A stretch of 62,655 nt of DNA from Lingula anatina (lineage: Eukaryota > Brachiopoda > Lingulata > Lingulida > Lingulidae). The DNA lies in contig NW_019775679.1 of assembly GCF_001039355.2 (NCBI RefSeq), positions 191,658 to 254,312 on the forward strand, given 5' to 3'. The stretch's first letter is position 1, and every line of letters starts with the position of its first letter. Of this stretch, positions 25,698 to 40,765 are shown piece after piece. The notes under the pieces were generated by a model. That model was given only the letters and a program-made list of their open reading frames with translations, was not told the origin of the DNA and did no database searches. The translations under genes were made by a program, and so were the position numbers.

Positions 25698-26707
25698 AAA
25701 ATGGGCCTTGGTGCTGTTTTCACTGCACGGGTTGATTACTGTACCTAGCTAACAAGAAATGTCAGCCTTGCGTTTATCATTCAACAGTTGTCAAAGTACC
25801 AAAGCAAAAGCAATTCAACCATACATTATGCATTTTATTAAAAGCTCCCTGCCTGAATAAAACATCGTGTCGATATAAGTATGGTAACAATTGCCCATAC
25901 AGACTAAACTCATTCCGTAGGCCTATGTACACATGCCCAGAGTTTTCGGACCCTGTAGCTACTTTTTAAGCCAAAATACAAGAAAAGTTTGCTGACCTTA
26001 AATGGCCAATCAGTGAATGATTATACATGAACGCGCTGGATTCGACAGAACGAAATTACAGTTAATCCCCCCTTGGTAAAAGTTTAGTTTAGTACAAAGC
26101 TGCTTCATGTGTATACATGGACTTCGGTGGTATCCATTTCTTAACCAAGTTTATAGAGAACTTAAGCATACTGCGGCTAATTTGTTTGACACAAAGAATT
26201 CAGTTGGTAAAGTGACAGTTACAAATGTAGTTCAATCTAATTGTTGTATTACAGAAGATATGTGCATATCGTACCTTGCAGTGGATACCACTATAACCCT
26301 ACAGAAAGCATCTGCCAGATACATGCACAACGGGTACTTTGATGATGCCACCATCAGAGTGAATGACATAATACATGACAAACCTGTCAATAAAGAATAA
26401 CATGCTACTTCCCTACTCTGATGTTAAGAGACTGTCCAACCGTGGTCGCTTTTACAGAAGCAAAAAAGAGAGCGTCCCTAGGGAAATGCAAACGTTAATA
26501 CGATTCGTCAGCCGGGCTACTATCTTCAATCCCTGGTCATTCTGATTATTTCTAGGACGAGGACGGCAATGCCCTGTAGACATGACCTGGGTATCTAACT
26601 GTTATACCCGCCCGCTTGATATCCTTGACGACGATGTCTGGACTTCAGCTGGTGAAAATAGTTTTTGAGTGCGACGAGGTTTAAGTATGGACCAAAGACG
26701 TCATTGA

Positions 26708-26734
26708 TATGTATGTATGTATGTATGTATGTAT
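26708..26734. repeat. (GTAT)n microsatellite
   Basis: About six GTAT units. Confidence 0.92.
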
Positions 26735-28516
26735 TCTCTCCTCACAATGATATTTCGTTTTGGTCCAACCCTTCCACACGAGCCCAAAGGGGCCTCACTT
26801 TGGGGTGAAAGAAAAAAATCTGCATTTTTTACATTTTAGATACTGGTTTCATTTAGAGTACCATGAAGCATTGAATTTTTGTTCACGACTTCAATGGACA
26901 TTAACCTAAGTGGATTATGATGGTGATTTTTTCCTATCCTTTGTAAACCTGCATTTTCAATTAGACAAAGTGTCAAAGGATGTTTAATGAGTGTAGGGTC
27001 ATTAAATTTATAATTAAATAATAAGAAATCAATAAATAAACCCAACAATAAACTAGAAAAAATGTTCTCGCAAATGCTAATTGATTCGAGGCTGTACCTT
27101 TGGCGATTAAGAAGCAGAGTAAGGCCTCACACTGGGGCAACAATCAGCCAAATCCACACCCATACTTGCTTCAGCTGAGCGCCCATGGTATCTGATTTAT
27201 TTTTTAAAAAATACGTATCAAAAAGGATTATTTTTGAGCCGGAACGAAATATTTTTTTACAGTGTTAATCAAATTGTTGCAAACCAATTGTGTGATTTAG
27301 GTCTAAATCAGATTAATATATCCATGAGAGGTTGGATTACAATGGTTATACATTGACTTTCAACATGGTATTTTACTTGAGGTGTTGAGAAACACCTTGT
27401 TGATTTTACTTTAATCTGACATATTTTCTTGGGACATATATTTTTGAAAATTAACTCATGATAATTAGATTTACCACACCAAGAGGGAATTGATGGTAAT
27501 CATTCAAGTAAATAAGTTCTTGCTACGCATTTTGAGACCCATGCGCATGCTACCTTATGTATAACTCACACTGCTATCAAAACTGTGACAAAATGCCCCA
27601 TTAAAAAGAGAAAGAAGAAAGCCTAATGAACCTGATTAACAACTATAAACAGGTGACATTCGATCACTGCCATACTTAATTGCGTCACTGTTTGTTTGAG
27701 ACGTGGCGACAAAATCGATATCCCGGCGTAATAGCAAGTTGGGTGTCGTAGATCCGTCTTAATTAACTTGTCTCTCAAGACCTTAATCGTTTATACCCAA
27801 AGGGGAAAGGCCAGGCATTGGTTATGTTATCCCCTTGTGCAGTAGACCATATGAATACCAGTGGGATACACAGTGGAGTGCGGATACACAGGGAAAGAGA
27901 ATGTTTTGCAAAATGTTTTGTTGGGAGACGATAGACATAAATAGCCGCTTATTATGCTTTGGGCGTCGAGCGTTTTTTAACGGATACCCTCTGATTTTCC
28001 CTTAAAAATAGCAGTGTAAGGAGGAAATTGCATTGATTGTATAACGTGTGGTTTTTTTCTATTGAACGTGTCCATTAGGTCTATTTGGTGTCATACGTTC
28101 CCTGCAGGAAAGTTATTCCGTGAAGCATTTCAAGCCGCAATATCTCACAGACGTGTTGTATTCAATAGTTTTCATTACGATTATTGTTAGACGACATACC
28201 ATTTCAAGTGCATTTAAATAGATCAATTGACAGATAGTGATACATTCCAGCCAATTATCAACAAAAAAAGTTCGGCACGACAGAATATCTTCGGTTTGCC
28301 CAAAGGAACAGAAATATTCTCGTCAAAGTATATTCTCCCGTATATTACTAGAGGCAATACCGTTTAAGTGAGCAAATGCTTACAAGCTCACTGTATCTGT
28401 ATCTTGCTCCATAAGGAAAGGAGACTCTTATGTAATCATCTTGCACATTTACTTAAACCTAGAATGTCACATGTATGCGTATAGCAAATCGGTTCTTCTG
28501 AAGTGGGCATGAAAAT

Positions 28517-28518
<2 letters not shown>

Positions 28519-28548
<30 letters not shown>

Positions 28549-28561
28549 TTTTATTTATTTA
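28519..28561. repeat. (TTAT)n microsatellite
   Basis: About ten TTAT units with one interruption. Confidence 0.92.
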
Positions 28562-31500
28562 GAAAACGTGGCCTCGGGGAGCCCTACAATACTGTTTACA
28601 ATGTAAATAAATAAGCTATCAAACATGCATCTTGTCTTCCCCTAATCCACATGCCTCTGCCATAAATCTACATAAAACCTTTATTGTTTTTTTTTCAATG
28701 TTATTTTATAATATTAAGTGCTCATCCAACAGTATGCACTAAACCCCAAACAGGTGCCATTTTAAGTCGCAAAATGGCAAAATAGCACCTGAAATTTTAC
28801 AGATTTTATTTGATGTGGGATCTCCTTAGGGTTTTAACGCTTGCATATTTATTTATTTATCAATTTATTTATTTTGCTTTTATGAAGAACCATACTAGTA
28901 CAAACTGTCGTCTTATCAACATGGGGATTGGCAACACCGCCAGCTCCAATTTGAGAGGCTCCATGAAATATATGCACAAACAGATCAATCCGTTTCACGC
29001 TCTGTCTAAAATGAAGCCCCTTTAAGTCAAATTGCTTTTTTCAATTAAGTAACTCAAATGCTTCCTTAGGGTTATTGCATTTTTTCGGAATTTCGCTTCA
29101 CAATATCAAATCGGAAATTGCATTGATTGGGCAACACGTTTTGTATTGAGTGTTTCCAATTTGTGGCTTTTTGGCGTTACATCTGCCCTGTAGGCATGAT
29201 TACTTGTATACCCTTCCAGTTACAGCCTATTCAGTAGTTTTTATTACACAGCTTGTCATTAATTGTCCCCTATCAATAGCATTACACAAGATGAAGAAAA
29301 TTGATTGTAATAAATATTGCCCAAATATCGACAAACACATCATCGATCATCGTGACACATCTGGTAGTATTTCGACAGAGCATACTAAGTACGCTTCACA
29401 TAGGTTGCAATTGGTTTTTCAGTTGAGATGGGTAAGGAGTTATTAAGCCTAGGTTGGCTACCACAAGACGACAGCATCAAGAATGAACCATTGTACGGCA
29501 GCAGTTGTATAACCTTGGCATATAAGCGGTAGTCCAACTATGGAAGCATCCATGTACATAATCCATGAACTAAATACTTAGAACTTGGTTTAAGTTTTTC
29601 ATAATAAAATATTTGTTTTTGAAAATATGCCAAAACTTTCCTCTCTTTGTTTAATAATGAACAGCTAATGTGCCTATGTGACAACTTTAATTAAATGATG
29701 TCCACGTGAAATCATTACGACGTCATAAAGGAGTTCGTTTTCGCTTTTGAAAAGACCAATACTCTTTGACGTGACTGTAAATAGTTCATGATGACTCGAT
29801 TCATGCCCGAGTAAAGGCCGAGTTTTAAGACCTGTGTCTGAAAATGAACGCGGACTGATCCATCAACCTCACAATAAATTCATTCTTAACTCTAAATCAC
29901 ACCATAAACGTTTCAAATACCGTTCTCATCTCAGTCGTATGAGAAGGCATTAGTGGCCATAACAAGAAAAGATGTCACATTAGAGCACACGAATGAGGCC
30001 TATCCAAAGAATTTATGAAATATTAAAGAAGCATTGACACCAACGAAATATCATCATTCATTGAAGATAAGCCAGCCGACACGCGTCCTAACATTTATCT
30101 TTCATCTCGTAATTAAGGATGAAACTTTATCAATAATTTGTAATAGAAAAGTGCGTATGTCAATGACACTGTCTACTAAATCGTTAAACGAGTGGGCTCT
30201 CGCATTAGGAAATCATTATGTTGATAAATTACAACAGATATAACTTTTGAAACAAGGATATTTTACCAAAGAGTTGTAAAAGTAATAGTAAATTGAATGA
30301 CATTTGACTTATATGAACAGTGTGCACGAAAAAAAGTGTATTTTTAACTGTTATAAGAGGCTGGTCATAACATATGAACTCAACATTTGTGGAGTTACTG
30401 GAACTTCAACGTATGTGCACGCAGTGCAATCAGGACATTGACTTCAATTGTAATTTCACAAAAACGCTGGGCGTTCTCTGTCAAGATTTAAGCGTAGCTG
30501 CCAGACACACAAATTACATTCTGTGCACGAAGCCGTGGGCTTTACTGCGACTATGCCAATGATGTCTAATTGATACGGGGCGCAAGTGTTCGTCTTACAA
30601 AAATAACACGTTCTTACAATACAATGAATAAAAATGGCTGATACCCGAGTACCTCACTTATAAGCAGAAGTTATGGAAATCCTTGCAATAATCCAGCCAA
30701 ATTTGTATTGTGATTAGTTCTGTGAAAAAAAACTCAAGGTGCTCAAATGCTTGATATAATAACTCTAGTCGTCTATCATGTTGGTTGAAGATTTTAACAT
30801 AAACTACGTTTCATTTTGAGACGAAGAAGGTTCAGTAAATTACTCAGTACACTCCAAATACGTTGTTAAAAAGGTCAAATACTGTAGAATTTCGGATTCG
30901 AGCATTTTGAAAAGAGAAAGAAAAAACTGAGACGTCCTTTCAAAAACCCATACGTACTAATATTCAAAACTGGGCATGATCCAAGTGACAAAAAAACTTA
31001 AGTCGAAACAGAAAGCATCAAGTAGAGCACAGTGCTACCGAAACTTGTCAACACGCGGCATTATAAGAATGTTACAATACAAATTCAAAGAGGAAGATCT
31101 GCAGCCAGGGAGCTGGTGGTTTTAGTCTCCTGCGCCAGTGTGTGTTTGGAATGGTGTACATGAGGGGTACAGGTAAAAGCTGCCTTGACTCCGCAGTATA
31201 TAGCTGGTTAGCATTACCCTCTTATAAACGGTCGATATTTGATGGAAATAGGTAATTAGGAATGAGTTATTAAGTTACACAATTAGCCAAGATAGTATCC
31301 CCTCGGGAGTGTAATGACACGCAATGAATAGTGTACGATAAACAATTATGCTCCATACCACATGCATTTATGTAATTTGATTGGACTTTTTACAGGTTTC
31401 ATTTGATCCGATGAGTGATTGTAAAAGAGCCTGGTAAGTGGGAGGAAAACAATATATCTAATTGACAAAGGACATTTTGTCATGCAACCAGGTTTTGCGG

Positions 31501-34500
31501 TAAATTTACACTGCTAAAGGGCATAGACAGCGTTAGAAATTGTTAAGGGGTCCCTTATTATTCATATCGCTAGCAGCAATTACTTAGCTCCATATTCAGA
31601 TGACTTTATCAAGGGAGGGCATTCAGCGAAAATGAATTGATTACAGAAAATACAGAAGAAACAAGCTTTGACACTTCATGAAAACATACAGTCATCGGGG
31701 GATATTTTTTTCTAAATCTCATTTTGTATCTGTAGGTTTTATGTAGCAAGGGTCTGATTTCTTTTTACCAACTTGTCATTAATATTGGCATAGGGCAATG
31801 TATCCCTTTGCAAAAGTTATCCGATTTCTGTCAAAACGACGTTAGCCCCTTATGAGACAGTATCTACATTGAGCCGGATATCACCTCCTTTTTTAGTGCC
31901 ACGGTTAAGGCAAAGAAATCGATCAGTCGTCAAGTTTTCATCAAACGGAAAATGGAACGATTTTTTCTTTCAAAAAAAAAAAAAATCAAAAACGTCAGCG
32001 AATACTGTGTTTTCTTCAGCATTTGCTGTCATTTTACCCAACCTTTGCCTTTTACAGGAATATGTTTCGTTTGCACTGTTAAGGCCTCTCTCACTTTTGA
32101 GATAACTTGGCAATCTATATTGCCCTTAGTATTAAAAATTAATGATAAAATGTTTGGCTATGTAGCCAAGACTTTCAGAGAATTCTTATTTCTAAACCTT
32201 ATTCGGTAAACGTAATCTTCATTCACACAACCCAATTACCGTTATTCTGCAAGAGTCTCCAAAGAGTGGCAGATAGACGAGAGGGAGTTAACTAAAGGCT
32301 TACAACGATTTAACTAAATTGGTTACATAATTACGTGCTTAATTCATTTCGACAATTCTTCAACACGGTCTGCCACCACATATCCCCGCAGTGTATGGGG
32401 TATTTATAATAAATGGGATATTAGAAGGCATGAACTGAGTGTGAGGACAACTCGATTGCATAGGCGTGGATTGCAAAAGTGGCAATCGAGGAAACGGGCC
32501 ATTACAAGCATCTTGGAATCGAAACACCTCGGAATACGGGAATTAAGTAAAGATAAGCGGTTTCGACTGGGGACAAAAGGCGTTGTTTTTTTTTTCTTTT
32601 TTAATCTTGCTCTTATACGCATCTTCCCTGCGTATTTGCTTAGTGTTTATGCGTAGGTGTGACTCTCAGTGCGACTAGCGTATGACCCCGCGGTTATTTT
32701 TCCTTCTTGTCTGGCCATTGCTTCTAAACTACTGTAAATGCCATTGGATAAGGTTTCCGAATGTTGAGTTTAAAAGAACTTGTGATAGTATGTACAAAGG
32801 ACCTGAGCGGAAGATTCTTTTTCCTTCAAAAAGTTTTTGAAATGTTTGAGCATGTACTGTTCCATGTTGTTGCCGCAATTTCCGTAAAACAGTTAAAATT
32901 TCGTATTATACACCTATATGCTTATCTCTAACTGTTTATTCTTCAAATGTGATAACGTGCCCCTTGACATTTTGCTCAGTCTGCAGTCATTCATTTTTAA
33001 AGCCATCACCGATATGCCAGATATTTCGAAAAAAAAACATACATTTCTTCCTGTGACAAGGAAATAAAAACCGTTTTTAGTGATCCATCAAAAAGGCGAG
33101 GTGTGTTTTACATATGAACCGATTAATTCACTTTTCCGCTAGATTTTCGTGGAAATGTGTCATCACACTTAAGGGACTTCAGCGAATCCGGTCCTACAGT
33201 GTACATGTATACTCTTTCTCTCTCCTTTCAATTCTTTAGCTATGATACTATGCTCCCTTTTTCTTCAAGTTATGAGGCTGAATATATTTAAAATAAATCA
33301 TAACGAAGACAGCGAAAACCTGATATAACGGCACAAATTTGACAGCCCATGCGAATTGAAAGATGGATGGTTTCATAATACGCGCCATGAAAAAAAATAC
33401 CTTGTGATAACACATAACATATTCCCTAATAACGGATAAAGCAAAGGAAATCACTCGATCAATAACAGGTTGCTGAAATATCGTCTGACAATTGTACAGA
33501 CCAAACCAATCTATTCTCTATTTCAAAACCGTTTTTTTTTTTTTAGGAATACAAAATATCCAGAAAGATATAACATGGCTAAATGGTAAAGATCTAATAT
33601 GGCTAGAATGTTTCATCAGGCTGATGGTGGAAACGTAAAATGCGTTATTTAAACTAGAGTGGGGTGCCCACTTTCTACAGTACAGCTCTTACCAAGTCTG
33701 CCTGTGCCGGTTATGTTACGTTATGTGCCTGTTATATAGTATTCACAAATGTCACGCAACAAAAAGATGAATTTTGAAAGGACTCGTATCATAATCCGAG
33801 TTATATATCAAGGGGGTTGATCTACTAAGCTGAAAGTAGATAATACTGACATTTAATCTGATTCACCATAGTAACTGCATATCTTGGCTTTCTTCGTCCC
33901 AAATCTGCCCATGAAATATAGCACAAGTAAGCTTTTATGCCCATGCAAATGTTATATGACCAATGAATATTCCATGTAAAAGGTATATAGAGAAAAATGG
34001 ATATAACCATGTTCTATAGCCCATTGACATCAACGTTTTGTAGGGCATGGTTATGAACATGTTTTATAGCCCATTCACATGTTATAGAAGACACGTGTAT
34101 GCCTAAGTGTTACAAGTATAAGATTTTCAGATAAATCAGCTTAGCTTTTCAAAGCTTTGCCACCAAAAAACAAAAACCGGTTTCTTAGATAGATAGATAT
34201 AGACAAACACACATAATTTTTTTTTAATAAATAATTATACGTTTTTTTTCAATATTTGTTTGAAACGGAAGTGCCAAATATATACAGTTGGCTCGTGCTT
34301 GCAAGTGTAAATACGAGACATTGTTATATACTGTATAACTTTCTCATTTCTAATCGAAGTTGAACTGTCCAGAAGAACAGTGTAGTGCTTAGTTTAAAAT
34401 TGCTGAAAAGATTTTTGTGACATCAAGCCTGTCAGATCGCTCTAGATTCTGGAAAAACTAAAGGCATCTTTGATTGCTCTTTTTGCTCCGTACAGATCTA

Positions 34501-36950
34501 CCCTGACCTTACTTAGACATCTTTGGCCAATACGAGTCCCGAGTTCAGCTGCGAGAGATCATTTGTTCCACCTAAATGATAGAAATGCATTTAGTGCAAT
34601 CTCAAAGGAGAACATTGAACTTCTTTGCGTCGATTTAGAAACAATAAAAATCAAGAAGAAGTTGCCAAAGATAGCATTTTCTGACAACCTAACTCACACC
34701 TTCAGTAATCAAATATTTTTTTCTATATATATTTTTCTTCCATTGCACACACAATGTTTACATTTTCCTTAACTGTCGGTATGAAAACTCTATGCATTTT
34801 TCAGTTTTTTTATGAATATTGAAAAAATACAGAAACAGGAAAATAATATGCCTGCAAAATTGACAATGATTAAACTTTATGTCATAAAAATTGCATTCAA
34901 TTTATCCCAAGTATGATTTAATTTTAAGAACAGATGATCATGAGCATCGGGATGAAAAAAAAAAAGAATGGAGTGTTTCCCTCGGAATTGTTTTCCGAGT
35001 CTGTTTTACGTAATTTAATTTCAGGAAAATTGACCTCCTATTGCGGGCACCAGACAAGTAATAGAATCATGCTATAGAGCGGCCGGTTGAGTTCCAGTGG
35101 TTGCTGAACTGAACTACAGATTGCCAGCACCCAAGTCTGATCGATTGAGTTAGTTAATGTAGATCTCAGGGACTGATAATCGAATCATTGCAAAACGTGG
35201 TAACAGACTTTGATGGATTACTTTCTTAAATTTGTCTCTGAAATGTTTTTTTTTTCTATTTCGGTCAATTGATGACACTTATACCTCTCAATAAGATATT
35301 ATCTTCGTCTAAGACTTAAAGATACTTAAACTTACTCTTTTTTAATTGTGCTTAAACTAATTTAATTGCAGTTGTGTCCTTGACTTTGATTCACCAGGAC
35401 GTCTTGCAAGTAGGGCACAGCGCATGTACATATGTCTTCTTTTTCATCGCAAAATAGGCTTACATGTATTGAGAAAATTTTGACGTGACGTCTCAAGAAT
35501 TGATGGACCCCGTTAGGTGGACGTCATACGATGAAGCGATGATGGAAATTTCGGCGATAGCTGAATGAAGCATTCGATTTACAACAGAGTTCTTACCAGT
35601 ACTGTCACCTTTTAAGATTTCCATCTCATCTCTCGATCCGATGAAGTATTTTCAACAGTATGATTAAAATCGAATTAGGTGCCATACTTTTCATTTTGTT
35701 TTTAAAAACAGAATATGGATCACAACAAACCACAGCATTAACGTCCACATCTTTTAAGCTTCAAACAGGCCATCATCTTTATGAGAATGTCATTTTGGTC
35801 ACCGCTTAATGGGTAATTTAAAAGGCATTTGTTATAATGCCCATCACAGCCTTAGTAGCGTTTAAACGCCTTTTCGAAATTCAGAAACACATATAGAAAC
35901 ACATATATTCTGATTTCATTCTATATCCAGTGTATCCCGTTAATTCAAAGCCAGATACAATACAGGATGAACTTTGCACACTCAATCTGGGACCAAGTCT
36001 GTGACCGACCTCTCAGTTATAAGAGAGATGTCTGATCATGTAGCGGTCTATCTCTGGATCACGGAGCTGAAACAATTAATATTCCAATCAGATAAATCGG
36101 TTATCGTACTAGGATAGATGAATGCAACTTCTGATTTAGAACTAAGTTCATGTTTCTGCTAGTAGTCACTAGTCCTTGACTAACTCATGCGTTCGTTTAA
36201 TCCAACTGGGAACGACCCATTTCATCTGGCCGACTGCTTCTAGTTTGTAATATCAAAATGTCATAATAATTCATCATCGCGGCCAATGAATGACAACTTA
36301 ACCATTCAATTATTATTATCAGAAGAAACTCAAGGCTAATTACTTGACTAGCGATTGACCTCAACTACGGTCGCGGCGGTTATGAGAAGAGCACCCGCCA
36401 GGTTCTCTACCTTTGCTACATCGGACGACCCACTGTGATGAACGGGTCTGACATGTGGCAAGACAGAGCGGCCCAGCTGAACTGGAAACGCAGCCGTCTA
36501 AAACTAAGATAAAAGTAAAATTGTGATTAAAACTCGCACTGCAGGAAGCTTACGATCGAAACGGAGGTTGATTCGTTTTAGATTTGTCACAGGGCTTTCT
36601 TGATCTGATGAACTGATGTTGAGTGGTTACCATTGTCACGAGATGCCAATCTGCAAGGGATGTCCCTAAATGTAAACTACAGTATGAGAGATGATGATAA
36701 TTACATCTTTTTTTTATTTTTTAAAGACTACTGGGTGAACCACAACTTTCATTTTGACATCCTGATAAAAGTATATCACCTCTCGTGAAATACCACGAGA
36801 CACTGACAATCCGTTCCATTCTTGGCCATATTTATATGTTAATGGCACCAGTACACACAAATGTACATCACGATCCCGTGAAATAATACAAGCCTCAAAG
36901 GCTTTAAAATACATTACAGTCCCGTGATATAATTCGACAAAACTAGATAG

Positions 36951-36973
36951 AAAGATAGATAGATAGATAGATA
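36951..36973. repeat. (GATA)n microsatellite
   Basis: Four to five GATA units. Confidence 0.85.
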
Positions 36974-39900
36974 TAAGAAGAAGGCTACGAGGAAAAGCCA
37001 CAAGAGCGAATAGCGCGTATTGCTCTTTAACAAATTTTATTTAAATGGACTTGCATTTCACAAGGATAAATCCTGAAAATGAAAGAAGGCTGCATAAAAT
37101 CAAAGTAACCCAAAAGCATCGATGTCAGTACAAATTTACATGAGTTTTTTTTTTTTTTTTTTTTTGCTTCATATACATGACTTTCCATCGCCAAGGGTAT
37201 GTTTCCATGGGAATGTTACGATGCAGGTTATCTGCCAGTGCCAGACTGTAAGATTGCAGCTAAATGTCATCGGCTGCGCTCGGAGCTGAGACTTATTGAC
37301 TGTGCATCTTAACTTCTGTTCTTCGATATACGGTGAACAATTATTGGGATATTACCACTCGAAAAAAGGCAATAATTCTTTGTCATTTTAGCCAGCACAC
37401 GTGCCCCATGTCTGTTTTTAAACATTTTGGGCATGAAACGCCAGCGTGAAAGGTAACTGCTGTGTGTGAGTGGTTGCTATCTGCATGCTCTCTTAATGAG
37501 CACTTATAAATTGAATCCACTAATACATTCAGTTTGTGGTGAACGATTTCTTTAAAAGAGTACATCTGACATTCCATCTCTGCATTTCAAACACCATATC
37601 AGGTAAATGTTGCGGTGTAAAACAGTTGACACACCCTGTAGCTGGGGTGAAATAATGGGTAAGAGGACACACTATCACAGTATTTGCGATAGGAAGAAGG
37701 CCTTTGCTACACTGAAAACACCTGACAACCAGGGTAGCGTGTAATGGGCCATTCCGATAATAGTGGCACTACATAAAGACCGTCTGTAGAATGACAGATA
37801 TATCACTTTCAACAGAAGCAGATAGCAATATCACTTCATTTGCCCTTTTTCAATTAACAGAAAATACATTCCATGTTTTTATTGCCGGTCGATTCCCACG
37901 GGAAAGAATTAGCGACCGAAGGGCAGACGTTAGATGTGCTCGATGATGGTTTTGAGTAACGGCAAGGAGTTCAGTTGCCTAATATATTTTAGTTATAACC
38001 TATGTTTTCATTATGAAGCATGGGTTTTATATTAAAATCAACTTGCATTTTGACCTAAGGAACAGATTGGCCAGTTATTGTAATGGTTGAGGTCATCCCT
38101 TAACAAATTAAATGAGCCTAGAGACACCTAGAACATCGGCATTGGGACTCTGTACACTGTGTAAAGGATACCCGTTGGATTTGTGTCTACATAATTTCTG
38201 TTTAGTAACATCACTTTTTAATCAATTTGTCATATTTCAGGCAGGTAGTTTCAAGCCATAACGGAAAAAGTAAAACCAATAACCAGAAGCCTCTGGGTAT
38301 ACAACAGTGGTGATAATGGACGCACCCACAGCACTTGAACTTAAACAAGCAGTGGCATTATTTGATTACTTTCTGGCATGCAGAAATGCTCTTAGTCGTG
38401 GTTCATAGCTTAGTTCAACGGGCAGGCTATTGGCAATGGAGAGCGGAATATGAGTGGAAAAGTACTTGACACACTCGAACACTTTGGGTTCGCAATAATT
38501 ATTGCTCTTTGCTTTTAAAAAATGATTTACTGCTTTGGCAATCAGAGCATCGACGCATCTTCGGCACCATGTGACGTGTGCATGGTGTACTTAGAGATGC
38601 AATATAAAGCGAGTACTTTGTCGGGTTATTACCACTAGGCCCTATCAAATGCCACCATAGTGTTTCAGATAGTATAGTTTAAAGCAATACCATAGGTTAC
38701 GAAACATTATTTCCCGAAAATTTTTTGAACAGATTTTGTTTTGTTCTTTACTGTTCATTACGGGCTGGTGAAAAAGTAGGTCAAATTTACGACCAGAAAT
38801 TTGCAGAAGATGCATTTTTAAAGACTTTTCTATTCCCTTCTGAATTCGGCTGGTTTTATGTTGCAGGTGTTCCTTGCGTTGTGTAAGAAACTGGTAATCA
38901 GAATTTAAATACAGGGCATTTATTCTCGCTTCATATGTCAAAAAACACTTTAATCGAGAAAAGTGAAATTTTTGCCGATAAACGACAAATTAATATTATT
39001 TGAATAGATTGAATTAGATTAAAACATCACTGTTTTGAGGGGTTTCTCTTACCCTTAAGTCGTCTATCAAGAGCGCCTCTTTCACAATAGAAACAGCAAG
39101 TTATCGCCAATTTACGTCCTTACTGATGCGACATAACTGAATAGGCTTCAGCCACCTTATTCATCTACCAGGCGTCTGAGCTGCTGTTTCACTGAGCCCA
39201 TAACACCATGAAGTAAAGGATATGTATACAAGGCTCTTAATCCCATACGATCACTGAAGCACTGCAAAACTAATTTGCTACCAGAGGCTGGTATCTGCAC
39301 TTGCTTTTATCTTAAGGAATCTCTTCAATTTTTTCTTACTGGTCAATAAATTCAGCGTAATCAAACTTAGGGAATGCCACTTACCTGTTACAAGTATGAT
39401 TATAACCGACTCCATTGTTCTATGTATACGGATTTTGTTCTGTTTTTGGATGTGAAATTTAGACGTCGACACAGGCAGTCAGAGCATCCTGCTTTCATGC
39501 GCACATTGTAATCACTAAGGCTAGTCGAAGGCAGATAAAGACTGCCGCTAGGTGGTGTAACAGTAAAATACAATAACGCCAGACTCGCCATGCTTGGGAA
39601 GGTGCCAAGGCAAGATTGGACACGCGATAGGCCGGCGTGGCAAAGTGTGATTTTTAATTGGACAACTAACACCGTGATGGAGACATTAAGCGAAATCGCC
39701 CTGATTGGTTCGTTGTTGCTTCTGTCGACCTATAGCCAGGGAGGTGGGGACACATTCAGTTATTCTGTCCAGCTCGGGGTGTTCTGTCTCTAGCGCTCTT
39801 ATTCTTCTGTATGTGTGAGATAATGTGCTGACACCCCGTGGGATACATGCCAGAATACTTGTCAGCGAGAGGTGGTAGAGGAATATGTCGCAAGAGGGTG

Positions 39901-40199
39901 GCAGTACGTTGTTTGACGTAAAAAACCGAAAAAATGTACTCGCATTTCATCGAAAAACACTCCTATAACCAAATAAGTAAAGCGTATATCGCTACGGTCA
40001 CATAACATTTAAGGTGTGTCTGTGTCCATACTGAGCGCACTGTCACAGACACAACAGTGAATGAATTTAATAAGAATAATAACACTTAAAGAGGAGACTA
40101 GTGGTATTCAGGCACATGATACTAGTACGCGTGTTGCTTTATCAAATTAAACAAAGACTCACTCAAGGCTCACTATCATCCCCTGAACATAAATCGTTA

Positions 40200-40395
40200 A
40201 CTGTAAAGCGATTTTATTGCGTGGGATTGAACATATTACGCATAATTCACGAGGGGCCAAATCCTCTTATATAAGTTGGTAATTATTACTTTCAGGTCAT
40301 TTAATTCTAACACTAAAGTTGATAAAAAATAACCCATCAAGCTCAAAACGGGCATTACGATACAAACGTGTAACGGGCATATGCAAAACACGTTA
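40200..40395. repeat. Dispersed diverged repeat, copy 1
   Basis: It shares ATGCATAATTCAC-like, AACCATCAAGCT and GGCAT(T/C)AC words, in the same order and spacing, with 43420-43575. Both copies are diverged and non-coding. The repeat class is not recognised. Confidence 0.55.
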
Positions 40396-40445
40396 GAGAT
40401 ACTCCTTAAACGCAATAAAGAAATTAAACCCCATGTGAATTTTAG

Positions 40446-40703
40446 ACTGGGTTCCCATACCTAGATTGATCTAACAGGATCGATCTATCTCTAAGGGGTT
40501 TCTTGCTAAATTGCTTTCAGCTTAAATGGCTAAGATGTCTGGCACGCCTGTTGAAGCTGCTAAACGATAGTTGATTACCCCCTAACAGCTTCAGTAGGCG
40601 TGGAAGACATCTAAGAAGCTTAAGTTGATAGCAATTTAGCGAGAATTTCCTTGGAGATAGATCGATCCACAGTTAGTACGATAGGGTCTGGGAATGGCCC
40701 CAT
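40446..40703. mobile_element. ATTCCCATA-family palindromic element, copy D
   Basis: The unit begins TTCCCATACCTAGATTGATCT and ends with a diverged complement. An inner pair around AGCTTCAGTAGGCGTG and CACGCCTGTTGAAGCT flanks the centre. It is strongly related to the intronic copy at 15309-15535, including TTGCTAAATTGC and the central TAATTA/GATTACC spacer. It is non-coding. Confidence 0.8.
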
Positions 40704-40730
40704 AAACTCTTGTTGCTTTAAAAGTCAAAC

Positions 40731-40765
40731 CTTGGACATAATAACGAATTATTATGTCCAAGGTC
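40731..40765. repeat. Short perfect hairpin
   Basis: CCTTGGACATAATAA and its exact complement are separated by four bases. The element is 27 bases past copy D and may be a remnant of a second small foldback. Confidence 0.7.

Noticed and set aside
26107-26400. 97-codon open frame on the plus strand
   Set aside because: No recognisable domain, no supporting splice sites or promoter, and length within chance expectation for AT-rich DNA.
30374-30562. 62-codon cysteine-rich open frame (CTQC...FNC...VLC...ILC...RLC)
   Set aside because: Six cysteines in 62 residues drew attention, but there is no signal peptide, no convincing flanking splice site and the spacing does not match the C-x7-C-x25-C modules.
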